A stretch of DNA of 64,000 nucleotides from Ch128b sp964527925 (lineage in GTDB: Bacteria; Bacteroidota; Ignavibacteria; Ch128b): positions 48,514 to 112,513 of the forward strand of contig CAZGQO010000010.1 in the NCBI GenBank assembly GCA_964527925.1, written 5' to 3'. The notes beneath the pieces were generated by a model, which searched no databases, was not told the origin of the DNA, and worked only from the letters and a program-made list of their open reading frames with translations. This document shows, piece by piece, positions 53,145 through 61,519 of this stretch (its first letter is position 1; every line of letters starts with the position of its first letter). The position numbers were made by a program, and so were the translations under genes.

Positions 53145-54833
53145 TTATACCAGAATTTTTTCTTTCATTAATTTTGATGATTTCAACTTATAACCATTAT
53201 CTCCAATCTGGTCATAATCAAGACCAGCAAGTTCTTTGATAGTATTTGTCATTTCTTCAAAAACATCTTCTGATGTTTCATAATCAAATTTATATCCAAG
53301 TGCATTTGAAATTTTTGAAATTATCTTCCAGTCTGAATGTGCATCAACTCTTCTTCCTCTACTCCACTTGTCAAATTGAGTACCAAATTTATCCCAACGA
53401 CTTTGAGCCAATCCATCTAAACTTCTATCTAATTCAATTGTAGCAACTGCTGGTCTTAATCTTTGAATAATTCCCTGGAAGTTTATCATCGTTCCATTTT
53501 TTTCTGCATAAGTAGCAGCAGGGAAAACAACATCAGCAAATTCTGTAGTTTTGTTTTTATTAGTTGCAAATACTAAAAGAAAATCAAGATTCCTTACAGC
53601 TTCTTTCATATGGCTATTTACACTCACAATATCATCTTCAACTACAATCAAGCATCGTATCGTTCGTGAATTAATTAATTCAGGCAGAGTATCTATGCTC
53701 AAACCATTTTTGGAATTATCAATTCCTAAGAGCTTCAATCCAGTTGAGTTTGGAGTTTTATCTTCCCGAATTAAGATATCATCCTGATCACCTAGTTTGA
53801 TGTGTTGAATGTAAAAGATATTATTAGTTTTTAAGACCTGTTTAGAAAATTTCTGCAGCACATAATTATCTTCAAGAGTTGCAAAAGGTGAAGCTATAAC
53901 TGCAACTTCATTTGGTTTGAATCTCTTAATTTCTGATACAGTTTTTATTACAGCTTCATCCCAGTTCACACTGGTTAATTGATTTTCTTTTTTAATAAAT
54001 GGTCCATCGATTCTATCATCAGCATTAACCAATTTGAAAGTTTTAATTCTTCCATGATCACACATCCAGTAATCGTTTACCATTTCATTTAATCTTGGAG
54101 TTAATCTCAAAATTTCATTGTTTCTCACCCAGATATCAATGTTGCAACCTCGTGCACAACCAATACAGATACTTTTTGTTGCTGACATTTCCCACACACG
54201 TGCTTTGAAACGAAAATCAATGCTTGTCAAAGCACCCACAGGACAAATATCAACAACATTCAATGAGTAAGGATTATCAAATTGTTTACCTGGAAATGTT
54301 TCTATTGTTACTCTATCTCCTCTTTGAACAAATGTTAATTGATCAGCTTTTGCAATTTCTTTTGAGAATCTGATGCATCGTGAGCAAGAGATGCATCTTT
54401 CAGCATCGAACATTACATAAGGACCAAGCTTAACTCTTTTAGGTTTATGATTTTTTTCTTCAATAAAACGACTAACACCTGTACCATGTTCGTAAGCGTA
54501 TTCCTGTAATTTACATTCACCAGCTTCATCACAAATTGGACAATCGAGTGGATGATTGATTAAAAGAAATTCCATTACATGTTCACGACCTTTGACTGCT
54601 TTTTCTGATTTTGTATGAACAACCATTCCATCCATCGCTTGTGTTGCGCAGGCAATAACAAGCTTGGGCATCTTTTCTACTTCTACAAGACACATTCTGC
54701 AATTACCTGATACAGAAAGCCTTGGATGCCAGCAATAGTGAGGTATTTCAATTCCATTTCGTGTGGTAATTTGAATTATTGTTTCACCAGGATTGAATTC
54801 GTATTGTATTCCGTCAATTGTAATCTTTGGCAT
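53145..54833 (-). CDS. nuoG: NADH-quinone oxidoreductase subunit G
   Basis: NuoG carries several iron-sulphur clusters from the flavin site. In the 562-residue protein the 2Fe-2S Cys set (HYCWHPRLSVSGNCRMC), the His/Cys-ligated cluster (HPLDCPICDEAGECKLQ), the CISCSRCIRF and VVDICPVGAL motifs, and the CIGCARGCNI N7-like site are visible. The C-terminal molybdopterin-like domain is shortened compared with the 900-residue E. coli protein. Subunits E and F, which would supply electrons, and the pump subunits J-N are not in this window. Confidence 0.93.
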   Translation of the reverse strand: MPKITIDGIQYEFNPGETIIQITTRNGIEIPHYCWHPRLSVSGNCRMCLVEVEKMPKLVIACATQAMDGMVVHTKSEKAVKGREHVMEFLLINHPLDCPICDEAGECKLQEYAYEHGTGVSRFIEEKNHKPKRVKLGPYVMFDAERCISCSRCIRFSKEIAKADQLTFVQRGDRVTIETFPGKQFDNPYSLNVVDICPVGALTSIDFRFKARVWEMSATKSICIGCARGCNIDIWVRNNEILRLTPRLNEMVNDYWMCDHGRIKTFKLVNADDRIDGPFIKKENQLTSVNWDEAVIKTVSEIKRFKPNEVAVIASPFATLEDNYVLQKFSKQVLKTNNIFYIQHIKLGDQDDILIREDKTPNSTGLKLLGIDNSKNGLSIDTLPELINSRTIRCLIVVEDDIVSVNSHMKEAVRNLDFLLVFATNKNKTTEFADVVFPAATYAEKNGTMINFQGIIQRLRPAVATIELDRSLDGLAQSRWDKFGTQFDKWSRGRRVDAHSDWKIISKISNALGYKFDYETSEDVFEEMTNTIKELAGLDYDQIGDNGYKLKSSKLMKEKILV

Positions 54834-54844
54834 TGTTAACCTAC

Positions 54845-56065
54845 TTATTGATTAAATTTGTTCAAATATTCTTCGAGTGCAATAGAAATTATTTTCAGTG
54901 ATTTTTTCATATCCTCAATATTCAGCATAAACGCAAGGCGTACTTCGTTTTTGCCTTTATCTGGTGATGCATAAAAACCCTGAGCTGGAGCAAGTAAAAC
55001 TGTGTCATTATTATAATCGAAATCTTCAATCAACCATCTTGCAAAGTGATCTGCATCATCAACTGGTAAACCAATTACAATGTAAAAAGCACCTTCAGGT
55101 TTATAATAAGTTACATTTTTAATTTCTGAAAGTGATTCGTAAACAACATCTCTTCGTTTTCGGAATTCTTCAACTATTGGAGTTGTAAATCTGAATGGAT
55201 CTTCGAGCATCGGAATGATCGCAAGCTGCTCAATTGAAGCGACTGAGAGCCGAGCCATTCCAAATTTGAATGCTGTTTGAACAACATCGAGATTGTGACT
55301 TGCCAGAGCACCAATTCGAGCTCCGCAAACATTAAATCTCTTTGATGCACTATCAAGCAAAATTGTTTGTTGATCTATTTCCGGGAAATCCATCACACTT
55401 ACAAATTTTCCTTCGTAAACAAACTCACGATACACTTCGTCTGAGAGTAAAAACAAATTGTACTTTTTAACAAGGTTGACTAATCTTTGTAATTCATCTC
55501 TTGAATAAACTGTACCAGTAGGATTCGAAGGATTGGTAATTAAAATTCCTTTTGTTTTTGGAGTGATATACTTTTCAATTTCTTCTTCATCGGGAAGATG
55601 AAATCCATTTTGAATTGATAAGGGAATTGGAACCAGCATAACATTTGCAATAGTTGCAAATCCATTGTAATTAGTATAAAATGGTTCAAACACAATAATT
55701 TCTTCATCGGTATCGCAGATTGTACACATTGCAAAAATAATTGCTTCGGAACCGCCCTGAGTTACAATTATTTCATTTTCATTGAAGTTAATGCCCACTT
55801 GTTCGAAATATTTTTTCCATGCTTTGATGGTTTGGGGTATACCATTGGATGGTGCATAAGCAACTGTTGTTCGTGGAATTTTCAATAATTCATCATAAAA
55901 CACTTTATCTGTTAGAAGGTCAGGCTGACCAATGTTTAAGTGATATACTTTGATCCCTTTTTTCTTTCGATCTTCAGCAATCGAAGCAAGTTTCCGAAGC
56001 GGCGATGCCTGCATCGATTTTGCACGATTAGAAATCGATGGAATTATCTTAGCATTGGTTTCCAT
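54845..56065 (-). CDS. Pyridoxal-phosphate aminotransferase, class I/II (aspartate type)
   Basis: Fold type I aminotransferase. PSNPTGTVYSRDEL, SDEVYREFVY and the PLP-binding Lys in SASKRFNVCGARIG are in place; the N-terminal ASPLRKLASIAEDRKKKG resembles the aspartate aminotransferase I-gamma group. A longer open frame runs to 56110; the ATG at 56065 is used because AGAGGG lies 5 nt upstream. That start overlaps the end of the M16 peptidase gene by 17 nt. The substrate is probably aspartate or another common amino acid, but the subgroup cannot be fixed by eye. Length is 406 residues. Confidence 0.88.
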   Translation of the reverse strand: METNAKIIPSISNRAKSMQASPLRKLASIAEDRKKKGIKVYHLNIGQPDLLTDKVFYDELLKIPRTTVAYAPSNGIPQTIKAWKKYFEQVGINFNENEIIVTQGGSEAIIFAMCTICDTDEEIIVFEPFYTNYNGFATIANVMLVPIPLSIQNGFHLPDEEEIEKYITPKTKGILITNPSNPTGTVYSRDELQRLVNLVKKYNLFLLSDEVYREFVYEGKFVSVMDFPEIDQQTILLDSASKRFNVCGARIGALASHNLDVVQTAFKFGMARLSVASIEQLAIIPMLEDPFRFTTPIVEEFRKRRDVVYESLSEIKNVTYYKPEGAFYIVIGLPVDDADHFARWLIEDFDYNNDTVLLAPAQGFYASPDKGKNEVRLAFMLNIEDMKKSLKIISIALEEYLNKFNQ

Positions 56066-57308
56066 TTTTCCCTCTTTGTTGCGGGATAATTTTGTAAATG
56101 GAAAAATCATCCCAATTCATGATTTCACCACACAATGAATCAAGATCATTTTTCTGAACACTATCAATTGATTTAAAAATTTCTTCAATCGATTTTACTT
56201 CACCATAATAAAACTCATTTACGGCAAGGTGAGAAGCTTTAGAAGAAGTATTTTCTAAAGACATTGAAATTCCGCCTTTTAAATAATTGCGGGCAATTTC
56301 AAACTCAGCTTCTGTAATTCCATTCTTAAGTAAATTATCAAACTCTTCCTTTAATAAATTCAAAACTTTATTCTGATTATTAAAAAAGGTACTAACATAA
56401 ACTCCAATGATTGAAGCATCATAGTAATTGTTCAAAAACGATGTGGTGTTATATGCCAGAGCTTGTTCTTCACGAATTTTCTGAAATAAACGTGAAGTTG
56501 TCATTCCACCTAAAATTAAATTTAAAAGTGCCAGCTGAGATCTTCTTTTGTCTTTAACGCCAAAAGTTTTTCTGGCAATACAAATATGAACTTGATTTAT
56601 GTCTTTTTGAATTTCTTTTTCAATCTTAGAATTAAAAAGGTCAGGTTCGGTTCTATTTGAATTGTTTTTAACTGCAGGAATATCACCAAGAAATTTTATT
56701 GTTTGTTCAACTACTTTCTGGTGAGGGATTGGACCAGCCAGAGAAACAACTATTTTATCTGCTGTATAATTTTCATTGATAAATTTTCTTGCATCGGTTG
56801 AATTAAATCTTAAAATATTTTCTTCATTTCCAATGATTGGATTTCCAAGCGGATGTGAGTTGAACAATTCTTTTTCTATAAGATCAAAAATTACTTCATC
56901 GGGAGTATCATTAATTGAAGATATTTCTTCAAGAATAACTGACTTTTCCTTCTCTATCTCTTCATCAGGGAAAACTGGATTTTTAACAAGGTCAGCAAGT
57001 ACTTCAAAAGTTTCTTCGAAATGTTCGCTTAGTGATCTTGCGTAAAAACAGGTATGCTCTTTCGTGGTGAAGGCGTTAAGATACCCACCTAATTTTTCAA
57101 CATCAACTGCTATCTTTTTTGATGATCTATTTTTTGTTCCTTTGAAGGCACAATGTTCAATGAAATGAGATAAGCCATTCAACCTATCATCCTCATCTCT
57201 CGAACCCACATTCACCCAGATTCCTAATGTAAAAGATTTTATCGAGTTTACCTGCTGGGTTAAGATACGAATACCGTTTTCCAGAAAAGATTTCTCGTAG
57301 AATTTCAA
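56049..57308 (-). CDS. M16 family zinc peptidase (processing peptidase-like)
   Basis: The 419-residue protein has the inverted zinc motif HxxEH at 48-52 in SHFIEHCAFKGT, and the distal Glu in the EKEKSVILEEISS helix. The GSRDEDDRLNG loop before it is typical. This single-chain size fits bacterial pitrilysin-type peptidases similar to mitochondrial processing peptidase beta. The start codon is TTG (57306-57308): a stop lies nine codons upstream and no ATG precedes the conserved region. A Bacteroidota-like promoter is seen upstream. It may form an operon with the aminotransferase and nuoGHI. Confidence 0.9.
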   Translation of the reverse strand: MKFYEKSFLENGIRILTQQVNSIKSFTLGIWVNVGSRDEDDRLNGLSHFIEHCAFKGTKNRSSKKIAVDVEKLGGYLNAFTTKEHTCFYARSLSEHFEETFEVLADLVKNPVFPDEEIEKEKSVILEEISSINDTPDEVIFDLIEKELFNSHPLGNPIIGNEENILRFNSTDARKFINENYTADKIVVSLAGPIPHQKVVEQTIKFLGDIPAVKNNSNRTEPDLFNSKIEKEIQKDINQVHICIARKTFGVKDKRRSQLALLNLILGGMTTSRLFQKIREEQALAYNTTSFLNNYYDASIIGVYVSTFFNNQNKVLNLLKEEFDNLLKNGITEAEFEIARNYLKGGISMSLENTSSKASHLAVNEFYYGEVKSIEEIFKSIDSVQKNDLDSLCGEIMNWDDFSIYKIIPQQRGKNGNQC

Positions 57309-57337
57309 CTCTATGCAAAATTTTGTTCAAATTTTTA

Positions 57338-57368
57338 CAAATATAGAAACAATGGTTTAGACAAACAA
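57338..57368 (-). promoter_or_regulatory. Bacteroidota-type promoter upstream of the M16 peptidase gene
   Basis: On the minus strand TATATTTG (57345-57338) fits the TAnnTTTG -7 element; TTG (57368-57366) lies 20 nt upstream as the -33 element. Initiation near 57331 would leave about 23 nt of leader. Confidence 0.5.
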
Positions 57369-57420
57369 TGAAAAGAAAACAGGTGAAATTCTTAATTTCC
57401 CAAAAATTCTCGAACAAAAA

Positions 57421-58197
57421 CTACTCAGTTGTTTCTGTTTTAACAGGTTTAGACAATTTATTTTTTATCATGCTTTTCTGCCGTCTAATTTCATACAAAA
57501 ACATTCCACAGGCAACAGAAACATTCAACGATTCGACTTTCCCGAATAAGGGAATTTTTACAAGAAAATCACATTTTTCTTCTGTCAATCTTCTCATACC
57601 CTGACCTTCCTGACCAAAAACAAGAACCAGAGGAATATTAAAATCAAATTCGGTTAAAACTTTGTCGGCTTTAGATGATGTACCAACTATCCATAAACCT
57701 TTTGATTTAAGTTCTTCAATTGTCTGTGCAACATTTGTAATTTTTGCGATTGGCATATGTTCAACTGCGCCTGCTGAAGCTTTTACTGTATCTTGATTAA
57801 TATTTGCTGAACGATCTTTTGGTAAAATAATTCCATGCACACCCATGCAATCCGCAGTTCTTATTAAAGCACCAAGATTTCTTGGATCCTGAATATTTTC
57901 AAGCAAAAGTATGAATGGTATTTCATTCCTTTCTTCAGCAACTCTTAGGATATCATCGATATCGCTGTATTCTCTTTCACCAACTAAAGCAGCAACTCCC
58001 TGTGTTGTGGTGCTTGGAGTCAATTCCCGAAATTTTTGTTTGCTGAGAAAAACAACTTTAGTTTTTCGTTTGGAAGCAAGAAATTTTATTTGGTTAATCT
58101 GAGCTCCTCGAGCTCCGTAAAGGATATAAATTTTTTCAACAAAATTTTTTGATTTTAATGCTTCAATCACCGGTTGACGTCCAACTATTAATGGCAT
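57421..58197 (-). CDS. rlmB: 23S rRNA 2'-O-ribose methyltransferase, TrmH/RlmB type
   Basis: A SPOUT methyltransferase of 258 residues. An N-terminal substrate domain starts VGRQPVIEALKS; the knotted domain has motif 1 ENIQDPRNLGALIRTADCMG, motif 2 LVFGQEGQGM and motif 3 PLFGKVESLNVSVACGM. RlmB methylates G2251 of the P loop in 23S rRNA. AGGAG lies just before the ATG. It follows lgt after a gap that contains a terminator. Confidence 0.92.
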   Translation of the reverse strand: MPLIVGRQPVIEALKSKNFVEKIYILYGARGAQINQIKFLASKRKTKVVFLSKQKFRELTPSTTTQGVAALVGEREYSDIDDILRVAEERNEIPFILLLENIQDPRNLGALIRTADCMGVHGIILPKDRSANINQDTVKASAGAVEHMPIAKITNVAQTIEELKSKGLWIVGTSSKADKVLTEFDFNIPLVLVFGQEGQGMRRLTEEKCDFLVKIPLFGKVESLNVSVACGMFLYEIRRQKSMIKNKLSKPVKTETTE

Positions 58198-58257
58198 AAC
58201 TCTCCTAAGAATTTTTGTTTTACATGATAACTAATTATTAGTCGTTCAATTTACAAT

Positions 58258-58301
58258 ATTAAAAACCCGCTACTTCGTAAAGCCACAGATTTGAAGTAGC
58301 T
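58258..58301 (-). terminator. Probable terminator after lgt
   Basis: Minus-strand stem of 8 bp (58293-58300 with 58269-58276) and a 16 nt loop, followed by GGGTTTTT. A second, perfect 9 bp palindrome (58325-58347, loop AATTA) overlaps the lgt stop but lacks a T-run. Confidence 0.5.
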
Positions 58302-58345
58302 AATACTCTCGTTCTCTCTTATTTGATTAGTTTAATTAAAACTAA

Positions 58346-59200
58346 TCATTTGTTTTTTGATTTATAAATAATCTGCTTTGGATCAAATTGTACAAGACCA
58401 GGATTTTTCTTCAGAAAATATAAACCAACAATTCCGCCTGCAATAAGAATAATCGATATAAGTTGCGCTTCAGAAAGTCCAAATAAAATTCTTGGATTGA
58501 TTCGAATAAACTCCACCAAAAATCGAGCGCTACCATGCAAAATTAAGAACCACATAAAAATTTTACCATTCACATCTGTTCGTTTTCTCATTTTCCATAA
58601 AACTAAAAAAATAATTACACCAAGTAAAAACTCATAAATTGGAGTTGGATGAAGCGGCGTATTGTCTGGTACAACTCCATTGGGATAATTTTTTGCGATT
58701 TCAGTTCCTCTGAATGCATATGATGGAGGATAAGTTCCTTTTGAGTAATCAACTCCCCAGGGCAAATTTGTTGGAATTCCATAGTCACCATCACCAGAAA
58801 GATGACAGCCAATTCTTCCAATTCCATATCCAAGAGCAAGAGCCGGCGCCACCGAATCACCTAAAACTAAAAATGGTAAATTTCTTCTGCGACTGTTGAT
58901 ATAAACTGCAATTAATGCAACAAGAAATCCACCATACCAAACGAGTCCACCGGCAGAAAAAATTTCACCAATTGGGTCTCGTAAAAAATCATCCCATACA
59001 TCAAATAAATGAAAAAGTTTTGCTCCAATGATTCCAAAGATCAGTGCAAGAAAAGTAACTTCAGATGCCAGGTCGGGATGAATGCCTTTTCGTTTGAATT
59101 CAAGTGAGAGGATATAACTTGCTACTATGAAAGCAATTCCCAGCATTAAGCCGTAGCTGTAAACTGTAAGTGGTCCTATTTTAAAAAGCTCTGGACACAT
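58346..59200 (-). CDS. lgt: Prolipoprotein diacylglyceryl transferase
   Basis: Lgt transfers diacylglycerol from phosphatidylglycerol to the lipobox Cys of prelipoproteins, in the inner membrane. The 284-residue, seven-helix protein has GGLVWYGG (about 84-91) and the signature GRIGCHLSGDGDYG (about 128-141) with the essential Arg. It serves lipoproteins such as the NlpC/P60 protein in this window. It follows the 151-residue unknown gene by 3 nt. Confidence 0.95.
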   Translation of the reverse strand: MCPELFKIGPLTVYSYGLMLGIAFIVASYILSLEFKRKGIHPDLASEVTFLALIFGIIGAKLFHLFDVWDDFLRDPIGEIFSAGGLVWYGGFLVALIAVYINSRRRNLPFLVLGDSVAPALALGYGIGRIGCHLSGDGDYGIPTNLPWGVDYSKGTYPPSYAFRGTEIAKNYPNGVVPDNTPLHPTPIYEFLLGVIIFLVLWKMRKRTDVNGKIFMWFLILHGSARFLVEFIRINPRILFGLSEAQLISIILIAGGIVGLYFLKKNPGLVQFDPKQIIYKSKNK

Positions 59201-59203
59201 TTA

Positions 59204-59659
59204 TTATCCCAATAGTTCTACAAATTTTCTGTTGGATTTTTTATCTGGCAATTCTTTTTTTAAGATAATCTTCTGCTGAATTGGATCAATATAAAATTGA
59301 AATAAATTTTCTTCTCCACTTGACCGTTTGATAATGAAGTTATAACTACCGATTAAATCTTTAAAAATAATTCTCGCATTCGCTTTACCTGTATCAGGGA
59401 AAGTTTGGTTATCTGTATTTAATCCCTTGAGAGTGATTTGAATATCTCTACCTTTTCTTTTCAATTCATAATCAATTAAATATCGGAAGTAAGTGAACTC
59501 TCTAAAAGTAAAAATATCGAGAACAAAATCAGGACTCGCATTACTATCTTCGGAAATGAAAAATGGTCGAATTAGAAAATCGATTTTCTCAATCCAACCC
59601 TTCTCTTTATTGAAATGAGGCTTCTCTTTATCTGGAACAAAATATTTAGTCTTTGCCAT
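59204..59659 (-). CDS. Conserved-looking soluble protein of unknown function
   Basis: I do not recognise this 151-residue protein. It has no signal peptide or membrane helix and is rich in Lys, Phe and Asp. It opens with MAKTKYFVPDKEKPHFNKEKG, then alternates strands (FVLDIFTFREFTYFRYLIDY, DIQITLKGL, ARIIFKDLIGSYNFII) that suggest a mixed alpha-beta domain. It lies 5 nt after hisS and 3 nt before lgt, so it is in the same transcript. The start is the ATG with a good codon context; no catalytic motif stands out. Confidence 0.7.
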   Translation of the reverse strand: MAKTKYFVPDKEKPHFNKEKGWIEKIDFLIRPFFISEDSNASPDFVLDIFTFREFTYFRYLIDYELKRKGRDIQITLKGLNTDNQTFPDTGKANARIIFKDLIGSYNFIIKRSSGEENLFQFYIDPIQQKIILKKELPDKKSNRKFVELLG

Positions 59660-59664
59660 TTAAT

Positions 59665-60921
59665 TTACAGTTTTAATTCTTTCTTAAGATAAGAAACAAC
59701 ATCAACTAAAGGAATTTCAATCTGTTCACTATTCAAAAGATTTTTCACAATCACAATTTCTTTTTTGATTTCCTCTTCACCTAAGATTAACGCACACTTT
59801 GCATTTAAACGATTTGCTTCACGAAGTTGTGCCTTTAAACTTCTATCTAATAAATCAATTTCTGCTGTAATATTATTCTTTCGTAATTGAGTTAAATAGT
59901 GAAAAGCTTTTGTTTTGATTTCATTACCTAAGACTACAAAAAACACATCAACATTTTGTTGAATTTTCTCTTCATATTTTTCAGAAGCAAGAAGAATTCT
60001 TTCAATGCCGCAAGCCCAGCCAACACCAGGCGTTGGTTTCCCGCCAAGCTGTTCGACTAACAAATCGTATCTTCCGCCGCCGCAAATTGCATTCTGTGCA
60101 CCGAGGTCACTTGATGTAAATTCAAAAGCAGTTTTTGTGTAATAATCAAGTCCACGAACAAGAAAGGGATTTTCTTCAAACTTGATATTGTTTCGAATCA
60201 AAAAGTTTTTCAATCCTTCGTAATGAGATTTACAATCATCGCAAAGATGATTTAATATTGATGGTGCATCCTTCTTAAATTTTATATCTCGTTCATCTTT
60301 TGAATCTAAAATTCGCAAAGGATTTTTTGTTAATCTAATCTGACTTTCGGGGGATAGTTTTTCTTTCAAAGGTTCGAAATAGGCAACAAGATTTTTTACA
60401 AATTCTTGACGACAATTCTGACAACCAACACTGTTCAATTGGAAATTCAAATTTTTAACATTTAGACGAGTAAGCAAGTCGAAAGCTAAAATTATTAATT
60501 CACCATCTGCTGTGTAATTAGGAACTCCAAAAATTTCTGCACCAATTTGATGAAATTGTCTTAATCTACCTGCCTGAGGTCTTTCCTGTCGAAAAGCCGG
60601 TGAGATGTAATAAAATTTGTTAGCTGGTCTAAGTTCACCAAGATTATGTTGAATGAAAGCACGAACAACGCTTGCTGTCATCTCAGGTTTAAGTGTCAAA
60701 CTTGTATTGCTCTTATCAACAAAAGTATACATTTCTTTGCTGACTATATCTGTCTCATTACCAATTCCACGAGCAAATAAACCTGTTTCTTCAAAAATGG
60801 GAGTTCGAATTTCAGTGTAGTTATAACTTTTCATTATCTGGTGAACAGTGGACTCCAATTTTTGCCAGTGAAAAATTTCAGGTTGAAAAATATCTTTAGT
60901 GCCGCGGATGGATTTATACAA
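59665..60921 (-). CDS. hisS: Histidyl-tRNA synthetase
   Basis: A class II synthetase that charges tRNA-His. Motif 1 region (IRGTKDIFQPEIFHW), motif 2 (FYYISPAFRQERPQAGR), the histidine motif VRGLDYYTKTAFEF, and motif 3 (GVGWACGIERIL) are all present. An ATG at 60954 is in frame, but the start is placed at TTG 60921: AGGAGG lies 5 nt upstream and the next residues (YKSIRGTKD) match the family start. With this start the gene no longer overlaps the upstream PTS gene. The product is 418 residues. Confidence 0.94.
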   Translation of the reverse strand: MYKSIRGTKDIFQPEIFHWQKLESTVHQIMKSYNYTEIRTPIFEETGLFARGIGNETDIVSKEMYTFVDKSNTSLTLKPEMTASVVRAFIQHNLGELRPANKFYYISPAFRQERPQAGRLRQFHQIGAEIFGVPNYTADGELIILAFDLLTRLNVKNLNFQLNSVGCQNCRQEFVKNLVAYFEPLKEKLSPESQIRLTKNPLRILDSKDERDIKFKKDAPSILNHLCDDCKSHYEGLKNFLIRNNIKFEENPFLVRGLDYYTKTAFEFTSSDLGAQNAICGGGRYDLLVEQLGGKPTPGVGWACGIERILLASEKYEEKIQQNVDVFFVVLGNEIKTKAFHYLTQLRKNNITAEIDLLDRSLKAQLREANRLNAKCALILGEEEIKKEIVIVKNLLNSEQIEIPLVDVVSYLKKELKL

Positions 60922-60946
60922 TTTCCCCTCCTGAAGGATTTTACGA

Positions 60947-61417
60947 TTAAACATCGAAATAATTTGATTCTTCTTTTCTAAAAATTTCTAAAACTTCCTG
61001 TTTTGTTTTCGCATTTAATAAATTTTCTCTAAACTCATCGTTGTTCATCAAACGAGAAATTCTGCTCAAAAGTTTAATGTGTGAACTAACAAGGCTATCT
61101 TTCCCAACCATCAACAGAACAAGTCTCACTGGCTGTTTATCAAGAGCTTCGTAATCAAGTGGTTCTTTTGTGATTGCAAATGCAAGAACAATGTCAGTGA
61201 CAGCATCGGTTTTACCATGTGGGACTGCAAAACCTTTACCAACTCCAGTGCTCAATATTTTTTCTCTTTCATAAACACAATTTCTAACTTTTTCCTTATC
61301 CAGGACTTTTCCTGAATTTGTAACAACATCAATCAATTTATCAATTAATTCATATTTATCTTTAGCTTCAACATCGAGTAAAATATTGTCTTCGTTTAAT
61401 AATTCACTTACCTTCAT
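60947..61417 (-). CDS. PTS EIIA-type protein (fructose/nitrogen family)
   Basis: The 156-residue EIIA domain carries the phosphorylatable His67 in GFAVPHGKT, followed by the LVLLMVGKDSLVSSHIKLLSRISRL core. Single-domain EIIA proteins of this kind are usually regulatory (PtsN-like), taking phosphate from HPr or EI-Ntr and controlling targets such as K+ transport. No EIIB, EIIC, HPr or EI gene is nearby, which fits a regulatory role. It is the first gene of the hisS-unknown-lgt transcript, divergent from the gene at 61520. Confidence 0.88.
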   Translation of the reverse strand: MKVSELLNEDNILLDVEAKDKYELIDKLIDVVTNSGKVLDKEKVRNCVYEREKILSTGVGKGFAVPHGKTDAVTDIVLAFAITKEPLDYEALDKQPVRLVLLMVGKDSLVSSHIKLLSRISRLMNNDEFRENLLNAKTKQEVLEIFRKEESNYFDV

Positions 61418-61519
61418 AAGTTTACCTTTAATATGATTTAGCTCAAGCGATTGAATTTTTCAGTAATTTTGTAATACAAAGTTAAAACAAAAAAATTAAT
61501 TAACATATAAGAGGCTATT

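Noticed and set aside
57193..57417. 74-codon minus-strand frame across the rlmB-M16 gap
   Set aside because: It overlaps the conserved start of the M16 gene in another frame and covers the promoter; no family resemblance.
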